A stretch of 64,000 nt of DNA. It comes from an uncultured Parabacteroides sp. (GTDB taxonomy: Bacteria > Bacteroidota > Bacteroidia > Bacteroidales > Tannerellaceae). Where the stretch lies: positions 1 to 64,000 of the forward strand of contig NZ_CAJJWO010000020.1 of the NCBI RefSeq assembly GCF_905196875.1, given 5' to 3'. Every line of letters begins with the position of its first letter. The stretch's first letter is position 1. Made by a program: the position numbers and the translations under genes. The notes under the pieces are model-generated. The model saw only the letters and a program-made list of their open reading frames with translations. It had not been told where the DNA came from and did not search any database. Shown piece by piece: positions 9,901 through 17,920 of the stretch.

Positions 9901-10730
9901 ATGCGTACTGGTACACCGTCCCTGACGGTTACGACTGCTTTTTCCAGGTCAGATACATCTTTAATATAGCCAAGTCCACGGATCAGGTATTCTACTTTGT
10001 TGATCTCCATCGTTTCGGCACCGATATCGAGATTACTTTTCTTTACGGCATTCATGATATCCATGACGGAAACGTTGAAGGCGCGCATGGCATCTGGGTT
10101 CAGTTCTATCTGATATTCTTTTACAAAACCTCCGGCAGAAGCCACTTCCGATACTCCTTCGGCCGCGGAAAGGGAATATTTTACATAGAAATCCTGTATG
10201 GTGCGTAATTCTTCTGCATTCCAGCCACCGGTAGGTTTCCCTGTCTCCGGGTTTCTGCCTTCCAGGGTGTACCAGTATATTTGACCCAGAGCTGTGGCAT
10301 CCGGACCTAATGCTGGTTGAACGCCTTCCGGCAAGGTACCGGATGGCAGCGAATTCAGTTTTTCCAGAATCCTTGAACGACTCCAGTAGAACTCTATATC
10401 ATCGTCGAAGATGATGTAGATGAACGACATCCCGAACATGGAGCTACTCCGGATGCTTTTTACTCCCGGAATCCCCAATAGGGAAGTGGTCAGTGGATAA
10501 GTGATCTGATCTTGTATATCTTTTGGCGATCGTCCCATCCATTCGGTTGCGACGATCTGTTGGTTGTCACCGATATCCGGTATTGCGTCTACCGGGATCG
10601 GATTACGTGGAATAATACCTCCGTGCCAGTTGAAAGGAGAGGTTGATATACCCCAGACAACGACCAATATTAATAATAGAATGGTTACAACCCTGTTATC
10701 AAGGAAATAACGGATTATTTTATTTAGCAT
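6879..10730 (-). CDS. cusA: CusA/CzcA-type heavy-metal RND efflux pump, enlarged
   Basis: The 1283-residue inner-membrane proton antiporter drives metal export. The HME-family membrane motif with the proton-relay Asp is present (GVMVDVGVVFVES, around residue 428), as is the periplasmic ALDPAPAQMFE element. The enterobacterial homologue is about 1050 residues. The extra length comes mainly from added hydrophobic helices after the first membrane bundle (about residues 535-650) and a periplasmic insert around 780-850. Long homologues also occur in other Bacteroidetes, so the enlargement is probably lineage-wide. It is the first gene of a cusA-C-B operon with overlapping ends. Two dyads and a -7-like box lie in its 195-bp upstream region. 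Confidence 0.9.
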   Translation of the reverse strand: MLNKIIRYFLDNRVVTILLLILVVVWGISTSPFNWHGGIIPRNPIPVDAIPDIGDNQQIVATEWMGRSPKDIQDQITYPLTTSLLGIPGVKSIRSSSMFGMSFIYIIFDDDIEFYWSRSRILEKLNSLPSGTLPEGVQPALGPDATALGQIYWYTLEGRNPETGKPTGGWNAEELRTIQDFYVKYSLSAAEGVSEVASAGGFVKEYQIELNPDAMRAFNVSVMDIMNAVKKSNLDIGAETMEINKVEYLIRGLGYIKDVSDLEKAVVTVRDGVPVRISDVAFVNIGPGTRRGGLDKEGVEAVGGVVIARYGANPLEVIDNVKAKIKEIEAGLPQKTLADGTVSKVSVVPFYDRTDLIKETIGTLETSLSHEILICIIVIIVLVLNLRASVVIASMLPVAVLATFIIMKYTGIEANIVALSGIAIAIGVMVDVGVVFVESIIRYMEMPENKGIKGGKALVNLIYKAVSEVSGAIATAMITTIVSFLPVFAMEAQEGKMFSPLAYTKTYALASAFILGLILLPTLSYLLFSVRIKSKSIRKIANYILIVSGILLSIIYSSIPALGLTAVGLNNLFAFYWKNPKMSNYINIGITLLVAVYYLSEEWLPMGPQAGLLSNILFVAACIVVILTLLWLLVIYYEQILRWCLSHRWQFMIIPTTTILFGIIIWIGFNKTFGFVASGMETLGWKDFRQTTFWEKASAEFPGIGEEFMPSLNEGSFLLMPTSMPHTGIAQNLDYIEALDKRLAAIPEVETAIGKWGRVNSALDPAPAQMFENTINYRPEYILNKDGQRERFKVNKQGAYILKNGDTYNPADGFRLIPKDSLIADSKGDYFRQWRPEIKNTDDIWQQIVNVTHLPGLTSAPKLQPIEARLVMLSTGMRAPMGLKIYGPDLETIEQSGKVIEQALKEVPAVIPSSVFYDRAVGAPYLEINLNRDNMARYGVNVEDLQEILSAAVGGMVLTTTVEGRERFPVRLRYARELRDNPEALSMLLVPTATGAQVPLKELADIDYTRGAQMIQSENTFLVGYVIFDKISGKAEVDVVKEATRVLEQKIKNGELTLSKGVSYKFAGNYEQQERATQRLAIVVPLALLIVLLVLYFQFKTITASLIHFSGVFVAFAGGFILLWLYGQDWFMNFSVGGENMRDLFQMHTINLSVAVWVGFIALFGVATDDGVLMGTYIHQTFLRQNPRTKEAIREAVVTAGLKRVRPAAMTTATTLIALLPVLTSTGKGADIMVPMAIPTFGGMLIQSMTMFVVPVLQCWWRESVMKKEQKKQNIENDKNDEE

Positions 10731-10782
10731 AGGATGATGTTTTAATCAAAATGATTTAATTAATGCATAAAATCTTGTTGCA

Positions 10783-10815
10783 ATAGGTAGACTTTGTTTT
10801 CCAAAGAATACCTAT
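10783..10815 (-). promoter_or_regulatory. hairpin or operator in the cusA leader
   Basis: The arms ATAGGTA (10783-10789) and TACCTAT (10809-10815) enclose a second paired stretch CTTTG/CAAAG around a 5-base loop. The dyad sits between the predicted promoter and the cusA start. It may be a regulator-binding site or a structured 5' leader; sequence alone does not decide. Confidence 0.45.
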
Positions 10816-10828
10816 GCATGTAAACTTC

Positions 10829-10849
10829 CCTCTTGCGTTATGCAAAAGG
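10829..10849 (-). promoter_or_regulatory. second dyad upstream of cusA
   Basis: CCTCTTGC and GCAAAAGG form 8-bp arms with one mismatch around a 5-base centre GTTAT. The size suits an operator for a dimeric regulator. It lies 34-54 bases downstream of the predicted -7 box at 10888-10895. Confidence 0.4.
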
Positions 10850-10887
10850 AACAAATAATTCTTATTTATTGTTTATTGAAGTATAAA

Positions 10888-10895
10888 CAAAAATA
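10888..10895 (-). promoter_or_regulatory. putative -7 box for the cus operon
   Basis: The minus strand reads TATTTTTG, a full match to the Bacteroidetes TAnnTTTG box. It would give a leader of about 150 bases. No convincing -33 element is seen, so the call is tentative. Confidence 0.35.
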
Positions 10896-10925
10896 GGTAA
10901 GTCCGGTCTGTAAAACCGGTATTAA

Positions 10926-11312
10926 TTAAATCAGAAAGGAACAATTGCGAATGCATAGCTCTGAGCCACTACATTCGGGTGGGGATTTAAAAAAGGAAAA
11001 GGACGAAATCGATTCATCTGTATCAGACAAAACCAAAAATTCCCTTATATCGAATAATAAAGATAGAGTGACTGGTGTATAATCGAAAGTCGGCACTTGG
11101 TTGACATTCTGGTCTACGGTCATCTTGATCAACTGCGTCTCTGTCGAGCAGCAATGAGGTGATTGCTTCTTCTCCTTGCAGGAAGGGCATATATCTGTCA
11201 GCCATAAATCCACTTCTACCAGTTTACCCATACAATGATGGATATTCAGAGCTATTCCACTGGAGACTCCGACATATAGAATTGTTAATATGACTAAGAG
11301 ATATTTTTTCAT
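10926..11312 (-). CDS. HYC_CC_PP family small protein
   Basis: The 128-residue protein has a signal peptide and the Cys/His elements that name the Bacteroidetes HYC_CC_PP family: here IHHCMGK near residue 27, then CPSCKEKKQSPHCCSTE (residues about 42-57) and FFKSPPEC near the C-terminus. Such genes often sit beside copper or other metal resistance genes. The Cys/His clusters suggest metal binding in the periplasm, but no biochemical role is established that I can name. It precedes the cusACB operon on the same strand and has its own -7 box, so it may be co-regulated without being strictly in the same transcript. Confidence 0.8.
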   Translation of the reverse strand: MKKYLLVILTILYVGVSSGIALNIHHCMGKLVEVDLWLTDICPSCKEKKQSPHCCSTETQLIKMTVDQNVNQVPTFDYTPVTLSLLFDIREFLVLSDTDESISSFSFFKSPPECSGSELCIRNCSFLI

Positions 11313-11317
11313 AACTA

Positions 11318-11325
11318 CAAAGATA
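11318..11325 (-). promoter_or_regulatory. -7 box of the HYC_CC_PP gene
   Basis: The minus strand reads TATCTTTG, an exact TAnnTTTG match, ending six bases before the ATG at 11312. If used, transcription would start at or within a base or two of the initiation codon and the mRNA would be nearly leaderless. Confidence 0.5.
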
Positions 11326-11476
11326 TAACTGTTTTTCGGGATTAAAATATAAAATGTATGGAGAGCTTATTAAAGAATGTTTCATCTTGCTGTCAGTCAC
11401 ATTTTCTTGTTGTATCTTCACGGCGTAAATGAAGAATATATTTTGCATATTCGAAATATTAAGAGGTAAATTTTTT

Positions 11477-12073
11477 ATGGTAATAGCTTATTTAAGAGTA
11501 ACTATAGGCAAGCAGCATCTTGAAACACAAAAAGATGAAATTGAACGCTATGCAGCAGCAAATGGTTTTGAGGTCAATAAATGGATAACGGATATTATTG
11601 ATGAGAAAAGAAAGGAGAAAGAGTCATCATTAAGTCGTATCATAGACCGGATGAAACAAGGGGATAAGGTGATCATTACTGATATCGCCCGGTTTGGCCG
11701 TACCTTATCCGAAGTGATGAATCTTTTAGGTAAATGTATGGCGAAAGGTATTCATGTATGTAGTATAAACGATCGCTATATTCTGGATGACGGTTTGAAT
11801 ACGATGGTAGTATCGGATACCTGCAATCTGATTTCTGAGATCGAACATAACCTGATGTCGATCCGGACAAAAGAAGCCTTGAATCATAAGAAGGATAAAG
11901 GACTTCAATTAGGGCGTCCGAAGGGTACCGATGCCAAACAGTCTTTGTTGGATGCCAATAAAGAAGAAGTGATGAATATGCTCGAGAGAGGTGATACGGT
12001 CGTGATGATCTGTAAGCATTTTAATGTATCCAGAAATACTTACTATCAGTTTAAGAGGAATTACGGACTTTAA
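11477..12073 (+). CDS. serine recombinase (invertase/resolvase family) with Thr at the nucleophile position
   Basis: The 198-residue protein has the small serine recombinase layout: catalytic domain (AYLRV near the start, ITDIARFGRTLSE, ISEIEHNLMSIRTKEAL), then LGRPKGTDA and a C-terminal helix-turn-helix (VVMICKHFNVSRNTYYQFKR). It resembles Mpi-like DNA invertases of Bacteroides. The nucleophilic Ser of the usual RVS motif is Thr here (RVTIGKQ, codon ACT), so strand cleavage may be weak or absent. I chose the ATG at 11477, with AGAGG upstream, because family members start MVIAYLR; an in-frame ATG at 11429 adds 16 unrelated residues. No invertible repeat was seen next to it. Its stop overlaps that of convergent corA. 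Confidence 0.82.
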   Translation: MVIAYLRVTIGKQHLETQKDEIERYAAANGFEVNKWITDIIDEKRKEKESSLSRIIDRMKQGDKVIITDIARFGRTLSEVMNLLGKCMAKGIHVCSINDRYILDDGLNTMVVSDTCNLISEIEHNLMSIRTKEALNHKKDKGLQLGRPKGTDAKQSLLDANKEEVMNMLERGDTVVMICKHFNVSRNTYYQFKRNYGL

Positions 12074-13152
12074 AACCAGTCCTTTTTCCTCATATATATC
12101 CAGGTGAGTAAACCTGTAAGGAACATGACTCCCCAGGCTATTCCGTAACCGTATTCCCAGTCGAGCTCAGGCATCAGTTTAAAATTCATACCCCATACGC
12201 CGACAAGGAATGTCAATGGAATGAACAGGGTAGACACAACCGTCAGGCGTTTCATGATTGCATTCATACGCAGGTCGTTGTTTGAGATATAGAGGTCTAC
12301 TAGTGACGATATGATTTCCCTGCAACTTTCGGTTGTTTGTATCACAAACTGCAACTGGTCGGATAAATCTGTATAGATCGGTTGCATATCCGGGCTGATT
12401 ATTCCGTTCTCCGTGCGTAATAATTTGGGGAACTGTTCTTTCAAAGGCTGGCTATTCTTTTTGATGATCATGTATTCATGACGGCGCTGTTGTATCAGTG
12501 AACCCATATTTCCCTGGTCGTTTTTTATGTCGAGCAAGGTTTCTTCAATATCTTCCAGCATTTCTTCTACTTTGGATGCTGTTTCTACCAGATTGGCGAT
12601 AATCGTATTCAAGAGGAAAGCCAGTAACAATCCACTACCTTTCTTCCGTAGACTCAGCATATTCGATTCCAGTGCTTTCATTGTATTGGCAAATACCGGA
12701 TTGTTGGTTTCAGTAAAAGATATGACAACATTATCTGTAACCAGTATACTGATGTGCTCGGAATGCATTTCCATATTGGCATCGTAGTAGCAGGAGTTTA
12801 AGATAATTAGCATGTGATTGGCATACTCTTCTATTTTTACTACATGTTGAGGAGTCAGGATATCTTTGGCATCCAAGTTATGGAGTCCGAAATCGTTTAC
12901 GATACGCGTGATCGTTTCTGAATCGGTCAGCCCGCTTACCTGAAACCAATTGACTTTGTTGGGATCGGTCAGCTTATTGAACGAAGTTATTCCTCTCTTA
13001 ACTTCTATTGTGTGGATTCCATCAGCATTGTATTGTGTGAGACGAATGTCGGTTACAGTTTCATGTTCACCGGCATAATAATATTTATCCGACAGATGAC
13101 GGTTTGAAATATGTCTGTGCCTGCGCAAATGCGTTCCCTCTTTTCGTCTCAT
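12070..13152 (-). CDS. corA: CorA-type magnesium/cobalt channel
   Basis: The 360-residue protein has the CorA layout: a long cytoplasmic alpha/beta domain, a coiled-coil stalk (about residues 190-290) and two C-terminal membrane helices. The signature GMN is present in GVWGMNFKLMPE at the end of the first helix, and the tail is basic (YMRKKDWF). It imports Mg2+ along the membrane potential as a pentamer. It lies 13 bp downstream of mutS2 and is probably the last gene of that operon. No magnesium-sensing leader is visible. Confidence 0.93.
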   Translation of the reverse strand: MRRKEGTHLRRHRHISNRHLSDKYYYAGEHETVTDIRLTQYNADGIHTIEVKRGITSFNKLTDPNKVNWFQVSGLTDSETITRIVNDFGLHNLDAKDILTPQHVVKIEEYANHMLIILNSCYYDANMEMHSEHISILVTDNVVISFTETNNPVFANTMKALESNMLSLRKKGSGLLLAFLLNTIIANLVETASKVEEMLEDIEETLLDIKNDQGNMGSLIQQRRHEYMIIKKNSQPLKEQFPKLLRTENGIISPDMQPIYTDLSDQLQFVIQTTESCREIISSLVDLYISNNDLRMNAIMKRLTVVSTLFIPLTFLVGVWGMNFKLMPELDWEYGYGIAWGVMFLTGLLTWIYMRKKDWF

Positions 13153-13165
13153 AACTACAATTGTT

Positions 13166-15637
13166 TTAATCCAGTTCTACAACAGTGATACCTGCACCTC
13201 CAAACTGGACATGCTCATCGTGGTACTGCCGGACTCCCGGAACCGAATGCAGATAATCGCGTATCAGTTGCCGTAGAATACCCGTACCCGTGCCGTGCAG
13301 GATACGTACACGCTCAGCCCCGACCTGGATAGCATCGTCAATGAAATAAGTGACAGTTTGCAGTGCTTCATCGCCCCTCATACCTCTAACATCTATCTCT
13401 TGCTTAAAGTTCAGTTTTTTATCATGCATATGGTCTGTCGTGCCCACACTGACAAAGGTACTTTTCTGAATTTCCTTTTTGATCTGGCCTTTGCTGACCT
13501 TCTCCAGTTGTTCGAGTTTCACAGTACTCTTTATCATGCCGAATGCTACAACAGCCTGTTTCCCCTGAAGTTCCATAACTGTTCCAGCGGAAACTTGTCC
13601 TTTTAAACGGACATTATCGCCTACCTCGATCACATCACGGTTGAATGTTTGCTTGACGGTAGGGGCGTTCTGCTTTTGCTTTTTACGCTCTTTACGTTCC
13701 TGCAGTTTCGCCATCTTACGCGCAATCTTATCGTCTTCTTCTCCGGTCGATTCGATGGATGCTTTGAACTCTTCTAAGGCTTTACGGGCAAGCTTGGTTT
13801 GTTCTTTTTCTGCTTGCGCTTCTTTGATCTCGCGAACTGTATTCTCGATTTTGGCATTTGCTTCCGCCAGTATTCGCTGTGCTTCAGCTTTTGCTTCACG
13901 CATGATCTCTTTACGTTGCTTATTTACCTCTTCCAGATCCTTTTCGTAGCGGGACGTGATATCTTCCAACTTTTTCTCTTGCTGGCGGATATTTTGCCGT
14001 TTACTTTCCCAGTAACGTTTGTCGCGAACGATATCCTGAAGATATTTATCCATATCGATATAATCGGAACCGACCTTGGCTGAAGCATCTGCAATTACAT
14101 CTTCCGGCAATCCGATCTTTCGTGCAATCTCTACGGCGAACGAACTACCGGGGTTTCCGATGGACAGTTTGAACAGTGGTTGCATCAGATGACGGTCGTA
14201 TAACATGGCTCCGTTTACAATACCTTCGGTATCTTCAGCAAAATGTTTCAGGTTCTGATAGTGGGTAGTGATCACTCCGAAACTATAGTTCCGGTTGAAC
14301 CGGTCTAACAATGCTTCAGCAATGGCACCTCCAATCTGTGGTTCCGTTCCGCTACCGAATTCGTCAATCAGGATAATCGTCTTTTCATTACAGTTCCTGA
14401 CGAAATATTTCATATTGGTCAGGTGAGAACTGTATGTACTCAAATCATTCTCGATACTCTGTTCATCACCGATATCAATAAATATACTGGCAAAAATCCC
14501 CGTACGCGAACTTTCATGCAAAGGAATTAATAACCCGCATTGCAACATATATTGTAGCAAACCAACTGTCTTCAGACAAACCGATTTACCCCCGGCGTTC
14601 GGGCCGGATATGATCAACAGGCGTTTCTTTTCATCAAGTGTGATGTCGAGAGGAATAACTTGCTTGTTTTGTTTCTGAAGCGACAGAAACAGGAGAGGAT
14701 GGACGGCACGTGCCCAATCTACCTGTTGTACGTTTTCCACTACAGGTTTGATCCCTTTCACTTGTTCGGCAAAAAGAGCTTTGGCACGGATAAAATCGAT
14801 GTCTGCCATAAACTCATACGATTGCAGGATATCCGGAACCATCGGACGGACTATATTGGTGAAATCTGTCAATATCTTCATGATCTCACGGCGCTCGTCA
14901 CCTTCCAGTTCCCTGACACGGTTGTTGGCTTCAACTACTACTTCCGGTTCGATGAAAACCGTCTTACCACTGGCTGATTCGTCATGTACAATTCCTTTTA
15001 TCTTTCTTTTGAAAGCTGGAGCTACAGGAATCATTAAACGTCCGTCACGCATGGTAGGGGTTACGTCTTTATCGACTACCCCTTCCGACTGCGCACTTCG
15101 TAAGATCGATTGGAGGCTACGGGAAATACCACTCATCGTAGATGTTATCTCCTTCCTGATCTGTGCCAGTGTAGGAGAGGCGTTGTCTTTTACTTTCCCG
15201 AACTTATCCAGAATGGAGTCTATTTTTCCTATCAGTTGCGGAAAGACGAGTATGTCTCCGGCCAGTGCCGTAAGTGCAGGATAAGCAATCTCTTCATCCT
15301 CTACAGGACGGAAGAATCGAACGATATCGTTGATTGTTTGTAAAGAACGTTTCAGGTCGAACAATTCTTTTTCATCCAGCCAGGTTCCTTCCGGTCGTAT
15401 CCGCTTCAGTGAATAACGTACATCAAAGAAATAGGCAGCAGGAAATTCCTGTTCTCCATGTAAAATACGGACAAACTCATCGGTTTGTTCCAGACGTTCA
15501 AGAACGGTTGAATAATCTGCCGAAAAATCCATTTCGGCTACCCGCTCTTGTCCCAGCGGGCTTAAACATTTATCGGAAATTAAACGGCGAACTTTATCGA
15601 ACCCCGTTTTTTGTTCAAAATTTTGTGGATATATCAC
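13166..15637 (-). CDS. mutS2: MutS2 family ATPase/endonuclease
   Basis: The 823-residue protein has the MutS2 order: N-terminal core and clamp helices, MutS-type ATPase with Walker A GPNAGGKSVC (about residue 340) and Walker B LIDEFGSGTEP, a long charged coiled coil (about 515-630), and a C-terminal Smr domain with IDVRGMRGDEA and HGTGTG. It lacks the mismatch-recognition domain of MutS. MutS2 proteins act on branched DNA or in ribosome rescue depending on the organism. The start codon is GTG at 15637. It lies between the PDZ/DUF4136 gene (15 bp upstream) and corA (13 bp downstream). Confidence 0.93.
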   Translation of the reverse strand: MIYPQNFEQKTGFDKVRRLISDKCLSPLGQERVAEMDFSADYSTVLERLEQTDEFVRILHGEQEFPAAYFFDVRYSLKRIRPEGTWLDEKELFDLKRSLQTINDIVRFFRPVEDEEIAYPALTALAGDILVFPQLIGKIDSILDKFGKVKDNASPTLAQIRKEITSTMSGISRSLQSILRSAQSEGVVDKDVTPTMRDGRLMIPVAPAFKRKIKGIVHDESASGKTVFIEPEVVVEANNRVRELEGDERREIMKILTDFTNIVRPMVPDILQSYEFMADIDFIRAKALFAEQVKGIKPVVENVQQVDWARAVHPLLFLSLQKQNKQVIPLDITLDEKKRLLIISGPNAGGKSVCLKTVGLLQYMLQCGLLIPLHESSRTGIFASIFIDIGDEQSIENDLSTYSSHLTNMKYFVRNCNEKTIILIDEFGSGTEPQIGGAIAEALLDRFNRNYSFGVITTHYQNLKHFAEDTEGIVNGAMLYDRHLMQPLFKLSIGNPGSSFAVEIARKIGLPEDVIADASAKVGSDYIDMDKYLQDIVRDKRYWESKRQNIRQQEKKLEDITSRYEKDLEEVNKQRKEIMREAKAEAQRILAEANAKIENTVREIKEAQAEKEQTKLARKALEEFKASIESTGEEDDKIARKMAKLQERKERKKQKQNAPTVKQTFNRDVIEVGDNVRLKGQVSAGTVMELQGKQAVVAFGMIKSTVKLEQLEKVSKGQIKKEIQKSTFVSVGTTDHMHDKKLNFKQEIDVRGMRGDEALQTVTYFIDDAIQVGAERVRILHGTGTGILRQLIRDYLHSVPGVRQYHDEHVQFGGAGITVVELD

Positions 15638-15652
15638 GTTTGTTAATATGCT

Positions 15653-17077
15653 TTATTTTATCTCCACCGTAATCTCCCTGCGGATAGTAGGGCGGACGAT
15701 GATTTCCATTTTGTTCTTACCCCTTTTGATGTCAAACGTACAGGCGTTGTTACCTGCCGGATTGACATACGGAGCATAATAATACAGGTAGGAGAAGGCT
15801 CCTACATTGCCAGAGCTTTGCAAGGCGTCGGCAACCTGAGAGTATTTGAATGTATCCCAGAACATACAACGTTTGAATCCGTTAGCATCCGTAAACTGTG
15901 TTTTCGGATCGCGGTATTGCATTGTTTTTGATATGAAATTCTTATAGCCTGCTGTAAATTCTTCAGCGGAATAATTCATTTTGTTTCCATTGATCTTTTC
16001 GATCACATCACGCGGGCGAAGGCCGGAGGCATAAGCCGGTGAATTACGGTCGACATCCGTAACCAGTTCCAGACGGTCGATATCGTAACTGATACCCGTA
16101 TAATTATAAGTTTTCTGACTAACTTTATATTGTACGTTGCGGCCATATTTTACATACGGATACTGCATTAGCATTAACGGTGCATGGATGCGGGCATATT
16201 CTTCCAGACGGTAGGAGTCTTCCAATAACTCGTTAGCCTCACATTCCCAGATGATACGTCCGGGAACAAATGCCTGGTCGATCATACGAAAACCGAACTG
16301 CAACAGATATTCAGCTTCTGCTTCCGCCGCGGAATTACCCAGGAACGGAAAAGATTCCATCTTGCTTTGAGTGAAATTATAGCGGTAGATGGGCTCTTTG
16401 TTTACCAAGATTACATTCGTCCCTTTGAAATTTGGGTTTTTGTCAAAGAAATAAAATGTCTGTATCAGGATATCCGGTTGGGCGATATCAAGTACCATCC
16501 CTTTTTTTGTCAGTTCTTTTTCGATGCATTCGTTGATCACTGTTTCCAGTTTGCGGTTGTTTTCGTCGATCGCAGCAAAAGCAAATGTTTTGAATTTACT
16601 GAAATTAACGGAGTCGGGTGTAACTACCGTTTTGAAAGGGCATGTGAAAGTCCGTTCGCCAGTTGTCTCCAGGCTATACATCGAGAAGGCAGATGCCAGC
16701 TGGTCTTCCATTATTGAGTTGATCTTTTTACAGTCTTTCTTTACCATTACCTGTTTGGTTGGAACGGAAAGATTACTGATCGTGAGAATCACTTCATTTT
16801 TACCTGCCGGATTGAATAGTTCCGCAACTTCCTGGGGGGATACTTCCGTAGTGGCTACTCCGTCTATCGCTTCTATCACATCACCTTGTTTCACCCCGGC
16901 CAACTCTGCAGAAGAATAGGGTATTATTCCCGTTATTACGGGTTTATTTTTTCCCCAGTTTTTACTTTGGCTGATATCATATGTAAATCCTAATCTGCAA
17001 ATGGATGCATTCCGGTTCTGGGCATAGCCGGTCATAAATACAAACAACAGTAATATGGATAAAATAATTCTCTTCAT
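15653..17077 (-). CDS. periplasmic PDZ and DUF4136-like protein
   Basis: The 474-residue product has a signal peptide (MTGYAQ), a PDZ domain at about 45-110 (IPYSSAELAGVKQGDVIEAI), a middle region resembling DUF4136 (KFKTFAFAAIDENNRKLET to the ILIQTFYFF segment), and a second PDZ around 335-385 (NSPAYASGLRPRDVIEKING). There are no protease residues, so the PDZ domains probably bind peptides or partners in the periplasm. The function is unknown. It is the first gene of a three-gene operon with mutS2 and corA, a combination that gives no obvious joint role. A good -7 box lies 59 bp upstream. Confidence 0.8.
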   Translation of the reverse strand: MKRIILSILLLFVFMTGYAQNRNASICRLGFTYDISQSKNWGKNKPVITGIIPYSSAELAGVKQGDVIEAIDGVATTEVSPQEVAELFNPAGKNEVILTISNLSVPTKQVMVKKDCKKINSIMEDQLASAFSMYSLETTGERTFTCPFKTVVTPDSVNFSKFKTFAFAAIDENNRKLETVINECIEKELTKKGMVLDIAQPDILIQTFYFFDKNPNFKGTNVILVNKEPIYRYNFTQSKMESFPFLGNSAAEAEAEYLLQFGFRMIDQAFVPGRIIWECEANELLEDSYRLEEYARIHAPLMLMQYPYVKYGRNVQYKVSQKTYNYTGISYDIDRLELVTDVDRNSPAYASGLRPRDVIEKINGNKMNYSAEEFTAGYKNFISKTMQYRDPKTQFTDANGFKRCMFWDTFKYSQVADALQSSGNVGAFSYLYYYAPYVNPAGNNACTFDIKRGKNKMEIIVRPTIRREITVEIK

Positions 17078-17135
17078 AACGTCAGAAATTCTATTATTAG
17101 TATTAATAATGCCTGTTTAAATCTAAATATACACG

Positions 17136-17143
17136 CAAAGGTA
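17136..17143 (-). promoter_or_regulatory. -7 box of the PDZ-mutS2-corA operon
   Basis: The minus strand reads TACCTTTG followed by C, a textbook Bacteroidetes -7 element, 59 bp before the ATG at 17077. A plus-strand TATTTTTG at 17148-17155 lies next to it and could serve grpE, about 145 bp away, but is less certain. Confidence 0.55.
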
Positions 17144-17299
17144 AAGATATTTTTGTTGTCTATGAATAGTTGGCAGCATATTTGATGTTATTCCAGTGCA
17201 TGACAACAGGGATAACTTTATCGATACACCTCATGTTGATAGATAAAGTAAGTTGTATATGACTGACAATTAGGTAATAATAAAAATATTAAGATAGTT

Positions 17300-17884
17300 A
17301 TGAGCAAGATGAATTTTAACGGAAAGAAAGAAACATCTGAAAAAGATGAGCGTTTGAATCAGGAAGATGCGACAAATTTGCAGCACGAACAGGAAAATGC
17401 GGCAGAAGAAACTGCACAGACTGACAATGTGACCGAAGAACTGGATGCGTTGGAGAAGAAGTATAACGAACTGAATGACTCTCACTTGCGTCTGATGGCT
17501 GAATTTGACAATTATCGTAAACGCACATTGCGTGAAAAGGCCGATCTGATAAAGAATGGTGCTGAAGCAGCCTTGAAAGGATTGCTTCCTGTTGTCGATG
17601 ATTTTGAACGTGCATTACAAAATATCCGTAACTCAGACGATGTTGAAGCTGTAAAGGAAGGAGTAGAACTTATCTATTCGAAATTTATGGCTTATCTGGC
17701 CCAGCAGGGTGTAAAAGCCATAGAGGCGGTAGGACAACCTTTCGATACTGAAATGTTTGAAGCTGTGGCTACTATTCCTGCTCCGGAACCTGGCCTGAAA
17801 GGAAAAATCCTGGATTGTATCCAGACCGGTTATACTTTAAATGACAGAGTGCTGCGTCACGCTAAAGTAGTAGTAGGAGAATAA
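17300..17884 (+). CDS. grpE: GrpE nucleotide exchange factor
   Basis: The 194-residue protein has an acidic, low-complexity N-terminus, a long dimerisation helix (LDALEKKYNELNDSHLRLMA), the conserved AEFDNYRKRT segment, and the C-terminal beta domain with GQPFDTEMFEAV and LNDRVLRHAKVVVG. It releases ADP from DnaK in the protein-folding cycle. dnaJ follows 36 bp downstream on the same strand; dnaK is not in the window. No CIRCE-type inverted repeat was seen upstream. Confidence 0.97.
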   Translation: MSKMNFNGKKETSEKDERLNQEDATNLQHEQENAAEETAQTDNVTEELDALEKKYNELNDSHLRLMAEFDNYRKRTLREKADLIKNGAEAALKGLLPVVDDFERALQNIRNSDDVEAVKEGVELIYSKFMAYLAQQGVKAIEAVGQPFDTEMFEAVATIPAPEPGLKGKILDCIQTGYTLNDRVLRHAKVVVGE

Positions 17885-17920
17885 GCAACGTGCTAACGGG
17901 CAAATAACAACAATACAAAG

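Noticed and set aside
17078..17299. CIRCE or heat-shock operator before grpE
   Set aside because: No inverted repeat of the CIRCE type was found in the gap.
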